A DNA stretch of 51,813 bases, taken from assembly GCA_964568345.1 (NCBI GenBank), contig CAZMPG010000002.1:1-51813 (forward strand), read 5' to 3'. The DNA comes from UBA12088 sp964568345 (GTDB taxonomy: Bacteria > Patescibacteriota > Minisyncoccia > Phycocordibacterales > UBA12088). Of the stretch, positions 1 through 8,158 are shown one piece after another; position 1 is the stretch's first letter; each line of letters begins with the position of its first letter. The translations under genes and the position numbers were made by a program. The notes under the pieces were generated by a model that searched no databases, was not told the origin of the DNA, and saw only the letters and a program-made list of their open reading frames with translations.

Positions 1-28
1 GGACGACGACATGTTTATCAACAGCCAT

Positions 29-436
29 TTACACAAAAGTACTTGCACACTCGATTTCTTCGAAGATGTCCACGATGCCGCATTGCTCGAGAGTCGGCAG
101 TGCGAGCTCCTCCCGTGCGGCGGTGAGGAGGTGGACGCCGATACCGCGCGTGCGGAGTGCGACGATGCCCCTTACCACCCCCTCGGTGAGGGGCGGTATG
201 CCGCTCCGGCGGTATGCCGGTATGAAGATCTCGTGGATTTTGTCACGCCCGGCGTCTATCCCGTGCTGCTGGTAGAACTCGTGGTAATCGCCGGTGTGGG
301 CAACCATCCGTACGCACATCTCAAGGGTGGGGCAGGGAATACCGTAGTGCTCGAACACCGCTCGGGTCGCTGCGTACGCGTGCGGCCAATCATTGAGCGC
401 CGTCCCATTGAGGTCAACGAGGACCAGTCTTCTCAT
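29..436 (-). CDS. HAD-superfamily phosphatase-like protein, possibly truncated
   Basis: A 135-residue protein that opens with a HAD motif I variant, VDLNGTALND (the usual DxDGT with Asn in place of the second Asp). It continues with a helical cap-like region and a motif II-like LLTAA segment near residue 105. HAD enzymes of this type are usually about 200 residues, and the motif III lysine and motif IV acidic pair are missing. The TAA stop is followed in the same frame by codons reading MAVDKHVVV, which could be the lost motif III region, so this may be a gene broken by a nonsense mutation at the window edge. The start follows an AGGAG only two bases upstream, so the start is not certain. Substrate unknown. 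Confidence 0.6.
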   Translation of the reverse strand: MRRLVLVDLNGTALNDWPHAYAATRAVFEHYGIPCPTLEMCVRMVAHTGDYHEFYQQHGIDAGRDKIHEIFIPAYRRSGIPPLTEGVVRGIVALRTRGIGVHLLTAAREELALPTLEQCGIVDIFEEIECASTFV

Positions 437-495
437 CGCATGTCTCCTGTGGTTGTTCTGGGGAGGATGGTACACGAGTACAGGGAAGGTGTACA

Positions 496-670
496 GGAGA
501 GAAAAAAGTGCAAAGAAAAAAGAGAAAAGAAACGAGCGACGAGCAGCGTAGTTTTCAGTTTTCAGATGAGGGTTTAGTACCAAGGTGCGAGTACTGTGGG
601 TAGTACGTGAGTGAGTGCTGCGTAGCAATCGCACCACCCCTCCCGTGCCTTTTCTTTCCTCTTTTCTCTT
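496..670. repeat. Heptamer repeat pair, GAGAAAA family
   Basis: This gene-free junction holds a purine-rich arm (about 496-532, runs of GAGAAAA-like units) and a pyrimidine-rich arm (about 649-670, CTTTTCT-like units) that are roughly complementary. The bases between show no gene. It is one of about ten such elements in the window. Confidence 0.7.
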
Positions 671-671
671 G

Positions 672-1583
672 TCACCTATCAAACAGCGTCGCGAGGTACT
701 CGTCGATATCGCGCTGCTCGAGGTCGTAGAAGTGCTTGTCGGTGCGGTGGAGGTAGCGGGCGAGATCGGTGCCGACGAAGCGCCAGTGCCACGGCTCATA
801 CGTGTAGTAGCTGTTCCCCTTCGGGTACGAGAGGACGAAACCGTACGTATACGCATGATCTTCGAGCCATCGGTACGCCTCGGTACCGTCGAAGCCGGCG
901 AGGTTTTCCCCAAGCGCATCGGTCGTCACGTCAACCGTTGTGCCGAGCTGGTGCTCTGAGTACCCCTGGTCGGCGGAAAACTGATTTGCGCCAGAGCCGT
1001 ACCGTACCGTGTACGCGCTCTTGAGTGCCATCTGCTCTGCAAACGACCGGTAGCCGGAGAGAATCGAGAGGTGCACGCCATCGCCATCGGCAGCTCTGAG
1101 GAGGTCGCGAAGGAAGGGCCACATGCTGGTCTCCACGGTGACCTCTTTGCCGTTCTTGTAGTCGTAAGCTTCGTCAATGACGGTAAGGTCGGCCGGCTTA
1201 TAATTTTCATTGAGGAAGTAGATCTTCGAGTACTTCTGGAGAAGCTCTGGGTCGGTCGTCGTAAGCTTCGTGAGCGTCTCGACCGAGCCGCTCAGGTCGC
1301 CGACCTGCTCGTCGAACTTGCGGATGGTCTTCCCGGTGCGCTCCAGGTCGAGCTCGGTGCGGTACACGCGGTCGGCAAGCGACACCGCGGTGCTGTCGGT
1401 TGTGTCGAGGCGGGTGGTGAGCTCTGTTTTGAGGCTCCCGAGCGCCGCGGTCGTAGAGGCGAGCTCGGTGCGGAGCGCCGTGCGCTCGGCGACGTGCTCG
1501 TACGTGAGCCATCCGCTGAGTCCGAGTGCGGCGATACTTGCTAGAGAATGTGTCACCAACCATGGTGTCTGCTGGAGGGACAT
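672..1583 (-). CDS. VanY-type D-alanyl-D-alanine carboxypeptidase (peptidase M15B)
   Basis: A 303-residue zinc peptidase that would trim the terminal D-Ala from peptidoglycan stem peptides at the outer face of the membrane. Seen in the protein: one membrane segment at about residues 13-27, a coiled-coil-like stretch at 30-110, then the M15 domain with SGYRS (176-180), SEHQLGTTVD carrying the zinc ligands His211 and Asp218, and EPWHW with catalytic Glu263 and ligand His266. The chosen ATG lies six bases after an extended -10 box, as for many genes in this window. In-frame codons further upstream run into repeat DNA and were not used. Confidence 0.9.
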   Translation of the reverse strand: MSLQQTPWLVTHSLASIAALGLSGWLTYEHVAERTALRTELASTTAALGSLKTELTTRLDTTDSTAVSLADRVYRTELDLERTGKTIRKFDEQVGDLSGSVETLTKLTTTDPELLQKYSKIYFLNENYKPADLTVIDEAYDYKNGKEVTVETSMWPFLRDLLRAADGDGVHLSILSGYRSFAEQMALKSAYTVRYGSGANQFSADQGYSEHQLGTTVDVTTDALGENLAGFDGTEAYRWLEDHAYTYGFVLSYPKGNSYYTYEPWHWRFVGTDLARYLHRTDKHFYDLEQRDIDEYLATLFDR

Positions 1584-1589
1584 GGGGGT

Positions 1590-1598
1590 AGTGTAGCA
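1590..1598 (-). promoter_or_regulatory. Extended -10 box of the vanY-like gene
   Basis: On the minus strand this reads TGC-TACACT, ending six bases before the ATG at 1583. No -35 or SD is evident, so a leaderless transcript is likely. Confidence 0.5.
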
Positions 1599-1605
1599 TG
1601 GCGGA

Positions 1606-1654
1606 GCGAAGAGTGATAAGCGATGAGTGAAGAGGAACGGCGAGTGAGCGAGTA
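1606..1654. repeat. Degenerate heptamer repeats, GCGATAA family
   Basis: Consecutive 7-mers GCGAAGA, GTGATAA, GCGATGA, GTGAAGA and looser copies. They are the reverse-complement counterpart of the ATCGCTT array at 1824, which puts inverted arms on both sides of the assembly gap. Confidence 0.65.
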
Positions 1655-1723
1655 ACGAATTACCAGGCGACGGGTTGTGGATAGCAGGTTGCACACATCC
1701 ACAGATGTTTAGTACCCTCGCTT

Positions 1724-1823
1724 NNNNNNNNNNNNNNNNNNNNNNNNNNNNNNNNNNNNNNNNNNNNNNNNNNNNNNNNNNNNNNNNNNNNNNNNNNNNN
1801 NNNNNNNNNNNNNNNNNNNNNNN
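1724..1823. other. Assembly gap (100 N)
   Basis: Exactly 100 Ns, a standard scaffold placeholder. It abuts a perfect heptamer array, so the true length is unknown. Confidence 0.98.
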
Positions 1824-1884
1824 ATCGCTTATCGCTTATCGCTTATCGCTTATCGCTTATCGCTTATCGCTTATCGCTTATCGC
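1824..1884. repeat. Perfect tandem heptamer array (ATCGCTT)n
   Basis: More than eight uninterrupted copies of ATCGCTT directly after the N gap. The array probably continues into the gap. It lies in the 417-base gene-free stretch 1584-2000, which also holds a terminator at 1896-1929. Confidence 0.95.
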
Positions 1885-1895
1885 TCCCCTTGCTA

Positions 1896-1929
1896 CGTAA
1901 AAACCGGACAGTAGGTGTCCGGTTTTTTG
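1896..1929 (-). terminator. Rho-independent terminator of the secreted-protein gene
   Basis: A hairpin of AAAACCGGACA paired with TGTCCGGTTTT, with T-runs on both strands, so it could work in both directions. It lies downstream of the minus-strand gene that ends at 2001. Confidence 0.85.
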
Positions 1930-2000
1930 CCGCCTGGAGGCGAAACTATGTATGTGTTTTTGTTGTGTAGTTTTGCCTGGCCGTGGCGGCCAAGGGTCAG

Positions 2001-3068
2001 TTAGAAGGTTCCGGAAATGCGTGGCATTGTCGCGACACGTGGTGCCCCGCTGATCTCTCTTTGTTGTGCAGCGACTTCCGCTTCATAGCGGTAGTGCTGC
2101 TCCGCAAGGTTGGTGCGGTTCTTCTTTGCCGTCTGATAACGCGGCAAGTTCGTTGTATGGAGCTGTGCCCACACGTCAATACCTCCTGCTGCTGCAGGGC
2201 CGACCCAGTACAGCACGCCATCGCGCATGAGCGCATGTCCACCGAGCCCCGTCACCGGGTTTGCCCCGACGTACACGGCGAAACACGACTGCTGCGTGTA
2301 TTTTTTCCCGCCCTCCACTCGCTCACAGATCCCTGGTATGCGAACAACCTGGACCCCGTCAGGATCCGAGACTTCCACACCACTGATCGGGAAGTGGGGG
2401 CTTGTCACTACCCTCGCTGCAGCAGCAGCTCTCTCTTCCACGCTTAGAACGCGAGGGGTGGGTTTTTCGGCTCGTGCTCCGCGATCCACGACCAGTGTCG
2501 CACTTGGCGTTCTGCCACTGGCTTGTGGCGCCATGGCTGCGGTCTTCACAAGATGCGCTGCGGGTCGGTGGTGTGTAGCGATCGCCTCTTTCTTGGGAGG
2601 GAGGAGACCGTGCTCCCGCGCAACCTTCACCACCCAGTCGTTGCTGACCGTACCGATCGGGTAGTACGCCCCGTCCTGGAGCGCCAGTCTCCTATCTCCG
2701 CCCCCGCGGAGTGCGCCCGGAGCGAGGCCGTTTGCTTGTTCCCACGCCGCGAGGTGCTCACTGTACCCCCAGCCCTGTGGTCGGGTCGCACCCGGCCAGA
2801 GTCTACACCGCTGCACCTCTTTGCGCGGCAAGTGTGTCACGAGGACACCGTCGCGGAGGGCCACAGGGACCATTCCGCTGCTGGTGGTGTTGGCGCATGC
2901 CGCGATCCGACCCGGCAGCTTCACCTGCTCGGCCGGTACCTGCGCCAATATCTCACGCGGCACCACCGGCCTCGGGCTGTCACCATTCCGGGTGTCACCC
3001 ACATCTGCCGCCATCGCCCCGTAGGACGTGGCGAGTAGCAGTACAGAAAGCAAAAGTCGCGCTTTCAT
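2001..3068 (-). CDS. Secreted protein of unknown function
   Basis: A 355-residue protein with a clear Sec signal peptide: MKAR, a Leu-rich core, and a cleavage site near AMA-AD at residue 21. The mature part has scattered Cys residues (for instance around CANTT, QRCRLW, GICERV and QSCFAVYV) that could form disulfides outside the cell. I recognise no catalytic motif. The start is well supported: AGGAG lies upstream of the ATG at 3068, and a near-consensus promoter lies about 70-100 bases upstream. This differs from the leaderless housekeeping genes nearby and may mark an accessory or regulated gene. Composition is like its neighbours. Role unknown. Confidence 0.8.
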   Translation of the reverse strand: MKARLLLSVLLLATSYGAMAADVGDTRNGDSPRPVVPREILAQVPAEQVKLPGRIAACANTTSSGMVPVALRDGVLVTHLPRKEVQRCRLWPGATRPQGWGYSEHLAAWEQANGLAPGALRGGGDRRLALQDGAYYPIGTVSNDWVVKVAREHGLLPPKKEAIATHHRPAAHLVKTAAMAPQASGRTPSATLVVDRGARAEKPTPRVLSVEERAAAAARVVTSPHFPISGVEVSDPDGVQVVRIPGICERVEGGKKYTQQSCFAVYVGANPVTGLGGHALMRDGVLYWVGPAAAGGIDVWAQLHTTNLPRYQTAKKNRTNLAEQHYRYEAEVAAQQREISGAPRVATMPRISGTF

Positions 3069-3132
3069 CGTCGTTCTCCTTTTGGTATTGAACAAAACAC
3101 ACACCATACGTCTATATGGTGCACCTGGTACC

Positions 3133-3161
3133 AGAGTACACTATATATTCATGAGTGTCAA
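3133..3161 (-). promoter_or_regulatory. Sigma-70-like promoter of the secreted-protein gene
   Basis: On the minus strand: TTGACA (3161-3156), a 17-base spacer, then TACTCT (3138-3133). This leaves a leader of about 60 bases with an SD before the ATG at 3068. Confidence 0.7.
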
Positions 3162-3181
3162 GGGATTGCCTGGAAACGGCA

Positions 3182-3264
3182 GGACCATAGACAAAGGACA
3201 ATGGAGACGAGGCACGTCGCACTATTGTCCATAGTCTTCTGTCTATGGTCTCGTCTTGTCCATT
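3182..3264. repeat. Heptamer repeats, GACTATG family (copy 1)
   Basis: Units such as ACCATAG, ACAAAGG and ACAATGG in the left half and the complementary GTCTATG/GTCTTCT type in the right half. Related to the copies at 35604 and 41693. Confidence 0.7.
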
Positions 3265-3265
3265 G

Positions 3266-3366
3266 AGGACTTACGCAACATGAGCAGGTGCGGCTTGAAA
3301 CAAGGCTGATGTAATGCAGAACTCGTGGCTTGAATGCTCAAAATGCCGGGATTTTGCGTAGGTCCT
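3266..3366. mobile_element. MITE-like 101-bp element
   Basis: The terminal inverted repeats are AGGACTTACGCAA (3266-3278) and TTGCGTAGGTCCT (3354-3366), matching at 12 of 13 positions. The inside has no ORF. The ends resemble those of insertion sequences, so this may be a non-autonomous derivative. No clear target duplication is visible. The stretch 3069-3454 otherwise holds only repeats and promoters. Confidence 0.5.
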
Positions 3367-3368
3367 AA

Positions 3369-3425
3369 AGAGAAAAGAATGAATCGCGCGTCGTCTCTTT
3401 CCCCTTTTCTCTTATCTCTTTTCTC
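3369..3425. repeat. Heptamer repeat pair, GAGAAAA family
   Basis: A short purine arm followed by CTTTTCT-CTTATCT-CTTTTCT, just upstream of the mraY promoter. Confidence 0.7.
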
Positions 3426-3433
3426 TCGTCCCG

Positions 3434-3442
3434 TGCTATACT
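3434..3442 (+). promoter_or_regulatory. Extended -10 box of the mraY operon
   Basis: TGC-TATACT, 12 bases before the ATG at 3455. No SD is seen between, so the leader would be only a few bases. Confidence 0.55.
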
Positions 3443-3454
3443 CCCATATACGCT

Positions 3455-4540
3455 ATGCTTGCCGCTGACGTGATCAAGGTCATAAGCCCGATGGCTATAG
3501 CCTTCTTCGTCGGTATCGCATTCACGCCGATTCTCACCCACTACCTGTACCGCTTTAAGTGCTGGAAAAAGACCGCGGGGAAGAGGAGGGGGTACGCCGG
3601 TGGCGCTACGCCTATCTTCGATGAGCTCCACCGCGAGCGGGAGGTCGGCACGCCCCGCATGGGCGGTATTGTCGTGTGGGGGAGCGTGCTCGCTACTGTT
3701 GTGGGTATCTGGGTGCTCGCGCGTCTCCTCGGTGGCGCTGCGCTCGAAAAGCTCGAGTTCTTCTCGCGGAGCCAGACGTGGCTCCCCCTCTTTGCGCTCC
3801 TCGTCGGCGCTGCGGTCGGCTTCATTGACGACCTCTTCGAGGTGCGCGGGGTCGGTAAGCACTTTGCCGGTGGCCTCCCCCTCTCGAAGCGGATCCTCGT
3901 CGTCGGCTTCGTGTGCGCTTTTGCGGGGTGGTGGTTCTTCAGCAAGCTCGACGTCTCGACCATTTCAGTGCCCTTTGATGGAGCGGTCAATTTCGGCGCG
4001 TGGTTCATCGCCGCCTTCGTCCTTGTCGGTCTCGCCGTGTATGCGGGCGGGGTTATTGACGGCATAGACGGCCTCGCGGGCGGGGTCTTCGCTATTATGT
4101 TCACCTCGTACGCGATGATCGCCTTCGCGCAGGAGCAGATAGACCTCGCCGCATTCTGCAGCACCGTCGTCGGTGGCCTCCTCGCTTTCCTCTGGTTCAA
4201 CATCCCCCCCGCACGCTTCTACATGACCGAGACCGGCGTCATGGGGCTTACCATGGCGCTCACCGTCGTTGCGTTCATGACCGACACCCTCGGGGAGGGG
4301 AAGGGGGTGGCGGTGCTTCCCCTCATCGCTTTCCCCCTCGTCATCACCGTCCTCTCTGATGTGGTCCAGGTGCTCTCGAAGCGGTTCCGCGGCAAGAAGG
4401 TGTTCCTCGTGGCACCCCTCCACCACCACTTCGAGGCGCTCGGGTGGCCGTCGTACACGGTCACCATGCGGTACTGGGTCCTCTCGATCATCGCCGCATT
4501 CATCGGCGTTATCGTGGCGCTCGCGGGGTCGGTCGTCTAG
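3455..4540 (+). CDS. mraY: Phospho-N-acetylmuramoyl-pentapeptide transferase MraY
   Basis: A 361-residue polytopic membrane enzyme that makes lipid I from UDP-MurNAc-pentapeptide and undecaprenyl phosphate. Seen motifs: TPRMGG (67-71), GFIDD with the metal/catalytic Asp pair 125-126, the GVIDGIDGLAGG loop (199-210), and APLHHHFE with His 323-325. The loop usually reading MGDTG reads MTETG here, so the conserved Asp is Glu259. About ten hydrophobic segments fit the family, and the length is normal. It is the first gene of the mraY-ftsW-murG-gltX-M23-panD operon. Confidence 0.95.
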   Translation: MLAADVIKVISPMAIAFFVGIAFTPILTHYLYRFKCWKKTAGKRRGYAGGATPIFDELHREREVGTPRMGGIVVWGSVLATVVGIWVLARLLGGAALEKLEFFSRSQTWLPLFALLVGAAVGFIDDLFEVRGVGKHFAGGLPLSKRILVVGFVCAFAGWWFFSKLDVSTISVPFDGAVNFGAWFIAAFVLVGLAVYAGGVIDGIDGLAGGVFAIMFTSYAMIAFAQEQIDLAAFCSTVVGGLLAFLWFNIPPARFYMTETGVMGLTMALTVVAFMTDTLGEGKGVAVLPLIAFPLVITVLSDVVQVLSKRFRGKKVFLVAPLHHHFEALGWPSYTVTMRYWVLSIIAAFIGVIVALAGSVV

Positions 4541-4557
4541 GTCTAAGCCTCTTCTCT

Positions 4558-5676
4558 ATGGCACAAGCGCCGCACCACCTTGACCGTCCACTCCTTGCGG
4601 TGACGCTCACGCTCGTCTTCCTCGGCTTCCTTATCTTTAGCTCCGCATCGCTCGGCCTCCTCGCGCGTGGTGGGGTGCGTTTCTCGAGCGTCGCACTGCC
4701 GCAGCTCCTCTTCGGTATCGTCGGGGGCATGCTCGCGCTCCTCACACTCTCCCGGGTACCGTATCGTATGTACCGTCGGTACATACCCCATATCTTCGTC
4801 GGCGCGGTGCTTCTCACCTGCCTCGTATTTGTCCCTGCGTTTGGGTATGCAGCTAATGGTGCGCGACGCTGGCTCGTGATCTTTGGCGTTTCATTCCAGC
4901 CAGCGGAGCTCCTCAAGATCGCGTTTGTGCTTGTGATGGCGTGGTACCTCAGCGGCTACCACAGCAAGCTCGATGATGTCCGCTTCGCGCTCGGCGGCGT
5001 CGGCGTGGCGCTTGCGGTGTGCGCCGTGCCGCTCCTCCTCCAGCCTGACACGGGCTCGTTCACCATCCTCGTCGCAGTAGCGTGCGGCATGAGCATCGCT
5101 GCCGGGGTGCGGGTGCGGCACCTCGCGCTCGCTGGCGGTGTGCTCGTCGTGTGCCTCGCAGTGCTTGCCTTCATGCGGCCATACCTCCTCGACAGGGTCA
5201 CCACGTTCTTAAACCCCGGCGATGACCCCCGTGGGTCGGGGTACCAGATCCGGCAATCGCTCATTGCGGTGGGGAGCGGGGGGTGGTTCGGGCGTGGTTT
5301 CGGGCAGAGTGTGCAGAAGTTTAGCTACCTCCCTGAGCCCATCGGCGACTCGGTCTTCAGCGTCGCTGCAGAGGAGTTTGGCTTCGTGGGGAGCGTGCTC
5401 CTCGTCTTCCTTTACCTTGCCTTCGCGCTCCGCAGTCTCTCCATCGCGGCGCGCGCACCCGACAGGTTCGGTGGACTTGTTGTCACCGGTGTTGCTATAC
5501 TGATACTGACGCAGACGTTCCTCAATATTGGGTCTATGCTCGGCATTGTGCCGCTTACCGGTGAGCCGCTCGTATTCGTGAGCCACGGCGGGAGCGCGCT
5601 CTTCCTCTCGCTCGCCAGCATCGGCATCGTGCTCAATGTCTCGCGGTACACCATGCGTCGTGCCACTGCTGTATGA
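4558..5676 (+). CDS. ftsW: FtsW/RodA-family peptidoglycan glycosyltransferase
   Basis: A 372-residue SEDS membrane protein that polymerises lipid II at the septum. Seen: NGARRWL, the signature GSGYQIRQSLIAVGSGG followed by FGRGFGQS, GDSVFSVAAEEFGF, and GEPLVFVSHGGSALF near the end (the usual PFISYGGSS variant). The ATG at 4558 lies 17 bases after mraY, and the stop overlaps the murG start. The mraY-murG context favours FtsW over RodA. An upstream in-frame extension would overlap mraY and was not used. Confidence 0.93.
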   Translation: MAQAPHHLDRPLLAVTLTLVFLGFLIFSSASLGLLARGGVRFSSVALPQLLFGIVGGMLALLTLSRVPYRMYRRYIPHIFVGAVLLTCLVFVPAFGYAANGARRWLVIFGVSFQPAELLKIAFVLVMAWYLSGYHSKLDDVRFALGGVGVALAVCAVPLLLQPDTGSFTILVAVACGMSIAAGVRVRHLALAGGVLVVCLAVLAFMRPYLLDRVTTFLNPGDDPRGSGYQIRQSLIAVGSGGWFGRGFGQSVQKFSYLPEPIGDSVFSVAAEEFGFVGSVLLVFLYLAFALRSLSIAARAPDRFGGLVVTGVAILILTQTFLNIGSMLGIVPLTGEPLVFVSHGGSALFLSLASIGIVLNVSRYTMRRATAV

Positions 5677-6806
5677 AGATCGTATTCACCGCAGGCGGGT
5701 CGGGGGGACACTTCTACCCCATCATCGCGGTCGCCGAGGAGATACAGGCCATCGTGAGCGAGCGCAACCTCGTGCAGCCCGAGCTCTACTACCTTTCGGA
5801 CACCCCGTACGACTCGATGCTCCTCTACCAGAACGAGATCGAGTATCGCCACGTGCCCGCAGGGAAGTTGCGGCTCTACGCATCGCTCGAGAACGTGACC
5901 GACTTTCTCCGCACCCTTATCGGTCTCCCCGTAGCGCTTCGTACTCTCTTTAAGATCTACCCTGACGTGGTCTTCAGCAAGGGGAGCTACGCATCGGTAC
6001 CGGTTGTTTCTGCGGCACGGCTTCTCCGCATCCCCGTCATCATCCACGATTCAGACGCGGTGCCTGGGCGGGCGAATCTCTGGGCAGGAGGGTTTGCGGT
6101 CCGCATCGGCACGAGCTACCCAGAGGCTGCGGAGCACTTCGAGCGCAAAGACCGCATCGCCTGTGTGGGGAACCCAATCCGCCAGGAGGTACGCACCGCC
6201 CTCACCCACGATGCACACGCCTTTTTCCAGCTCACCCCCACACTCCCTACCGTATTTGTGGTAGGCGGCTCGCAGGGGTCCGAGCTCATGAACAGTGCAC
6301 TCCTCCAGGCGCTCCCCGAGCTCTTGAACGAGGTGCAGGTGATCCACCAGGTCGGTCCTGGGCAGTTCACCTCGTTCAAGGAAATAGCCCAGGTTGAGCT
6401 CGCGAACCACCCCCACGTCGAGCGGTACCGCATGTTTCCGACCCTCAATGCACTCGAGTATCGGTCGGCCGCCGGAGCGGCAAACCTCATCGTGTCGCGT
6501 GCGGGAAGCGGCTCCATCTTCGAGATCGCATCGTGGGAGAAGCCCGCAATCCTTGTGCCTATTCCCGAGTCGGTGAGCCGTGACCAGCGGCAGAACGCGT
6601 ACGCATACGCCCGCACCGGCGCATGTGAGGTCATTGAGCAGCACAACTGCACTCCCCACGTGCTCACGAGCGAGATCCGGCGCATCCTCGGCGATCAGGC
6701 GCTCTGCGAGCGTATGCGCGCCGGCGCCGCGTCATTCAAGCGTCCTGACGCCGCTCGAACGATAGCCCAGGAGGTGGTGCGCATGGCGCTCGAACACGTG
6801 CTATAG
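5673..6806 (+). CDS. murG: UDP-N-acetylglucosamine:lipid I transferase MurG
   Basis: A 377-residue GT-B enzyme that adds GlcNAc to lipid I to give lipid II at the inner face of the membrane. Seen: N-terminal GGSGGHFYP loop (8-16), SKGSYASVPVV in the acceptor domain, the second glycine loop VVGGSQGS, and the UDP-GlcNAc site RAGSGSIFEIASWEKPAILVP written here in its family form, followed by an SRDQRQNA loop. The start overlaps the ftsW stop in ATGA, so the two are probably translationally coupled. Confidence 0.95.
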   Translation: MKIVFTAGGSGGHFYPIIAVAEEIQAIVSERNLVQPELYYLSDTPYDSMLLYQNEIEYRHVPAGKLRLYASLENVTDFLRTLIGLPVALRTLFKIYPDVVFSKGSYASVPVVSAARLLRIPVIIHDSDAVPGRANLWAGGFAVRIGTSYPEAAEHFERKDRIACVGNPIRQEVRTALTHDAHAFFQLTPTLPTVFVVGGSQGSELMNSALLQALPELLNEVQVIHQVGPGQFTSFKEIAQVELANHPHVERYRMFPTLNALEYRSAAGAANLIVSRAGSGSIFEIASWEKPAILVPIPESVSRDQRQNAYAYARTGACEVIEQHNCTPHVLTSEIRRILGDQALCERMRAGAASFKRPDAARTIAQEVVRMALEHVL

Positions 6807-6807
6807 T
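6799..6807 (+). promoter_or_regulatory. Internal extended -10 box upstream of gltX
   Basis: TGC-TATAGT overlaps the murG stop codon and ends seven bases before the gltX ATG at 6815. It would allow a leaderless gltX transcript from inside the operon. Confidence 0.45.
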
Positions 6808-6814
6808 GGGCTGT

Positions 6815-8158
6815 ATGGCAGCATCGACCGTCTGCACGCGCGTCGCACCGAGTCCGACGGGGCCTTTTCACATAGGCACCGCGCGCGCCGCGCTCGTGAA
6901 CTACCTCTTCGCGCGCCACGTCGGCGGGGTGTTCAAGGTGCGGAGCGAAGACACCGACCGTGCGCGGAGTACGAGGGCGTTCGAGGACGACATACTCGCC
7001 GGACTCCAGGCACTCGGCCTTACGTGGGACGAGTTCGTGCGGCAGTCGGAGCGCGTGCCGCGGCACCGCGCGTGCCTCGAGCAGCTCATTGCGGGAGGTG
7101 CCGCGTACGTATCGCGCGAGCCGGCCAAAGAGGGAAGTGGCGAGGTCGCCGTGGTACGGCTCCGCAATCCCGGCAGGGTGGTGACGTTCCACGACGAGGT
7201 TCGCGGTGATATAGCGTTCAATACCAGCGAACTCGGCGATTTCGTCATCGCGCGGTCGCTCGACGACCCGCTCTACCACTTCGCGGTGGTCGTGGACGAC
7301 GCCGACATGGGGGTGACCCACGTCCTCCGTGGCGAGGATCACATCTCAAACACCCCCCGACAGATCCTCATCCAGGAGGCGCTCGATTTTCCGCGGCCGG
7401 TGTACGCCCACTTCCCCCTCATCCTCGCTCCTGACCGTTCAAAGCTCTCGAAGCGGCGTGGCGCGGTCTCCGTTACGGAGTATCTTCGTGAGGGGTACCT
7501 GCCGGAGGCGCTTGTGAACTTTCTCGCGCTCATGGGATGGAATCCGGGCACCGAGCAGCAGCTCTTTACCCTTGAGGAGCTCGTCGCGCAGTTTTCCCTC
7601 GACGGTGCGCAGAAAAGTGGCGCTATATTCGACCTCGAGAAGCTCCGCTGGCTCAACCGCGAGCATCGGAGGCGGGATGGCGGCACGAGCGACCGTGCGC
7701 GGATAGCGACGGGTGATGTGTTTGCGGCGCACCCTGCACTCCGCGACCTCTTCCTCCGATGTCCAGAAGCACAGGCGGATGCGTGCGATCGCGTTGCGAC
7801 GATGGGCGAGCTCGAGGAGCTCGTCGCGGCTGGTGAGTTTGCCTACTACGAAGCCCGGCCTGTGCTCGACCCAACTCTCCTCGTGTGGAAGAAGGACCCT
7901 GTGCCGGAGCGCGTCACGGCGCGCCTCGCACGGGTCGCCGAGCTCCTCGACGCCGTGCCTGAGCCATACACGTACGAGCGTGTGCGGGCGGCGGTATGGC
8001 CCTACGCTGAAGAGGAGGGACGTGGCGCGGTGCTCTGGTCGCTTCGGTACGCGCTCTCGGGGCGTGAGCGTTCGCCCGACCCGTTTCTCCTTCTCGTGGC
8101 GCTCGGGCGTACCGAATCTCTCGCGCGGATAGCGGCGGCACGTACCTGTTGTGTATGA
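6815..8158 (+). CDS. gltX: Glutamyl-tRNA synthetase
   Basis: A 447-residue class I aminoacyl-tRNA synthetase charging tRNA-Glu (and probably tRNA-Gln, for amidotransfer). Seen: RVAPSPTGPFHIGTARAA with the HIGH-type motif HIGT at 19-22, LRGEDHISNTPRQ, and the KLSKRRG motif near residue 210. The C-terminal anticodon-binding part is shorter and less conserved. A GTG at 6806 would overlap the murG stop. The ATG at 6815 was chosen because it follows an extended -10 box and gives the normal N-terminus. Confidence 0.94.
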   Translation: MAASTVCTRVAPSPTGPFHIGTARAALVNYLFARHVGGVFKVRSEDTDRARSTRAFEDDILAGLQALGLTWDEFVRQSERVPRHRACLEQLIAGGAAYVSREPAKEGSGEVAVVRLRNPGRVVTFHDEVRGDIAFNTSELGDFVIARSLDDPLYHFAVVVDDADMGVTHVLRGEDHISNTPRQILIQEALDFPRPVYAHFPLILAPDRSKLSKRRGAVSVTEYLREGYLPEALVNFLALMGWNPGTEQQLFTLEELVAQFSLDGAQKSGAIFDLEKLRWLNREHRRRDGGTSDRARIATGDVFAAHPALRDLFLRCPEAQADACDRVATMGELEELVAAGEFAYYEARPVLDPTLLVWKKDPVPERVTARLARVAELLDAVPEPYTYERVRAAVWPYAEEEGRGAVLWSLRYALSGRERSPDPFLLLVALGRTESLARIAAARTCCV

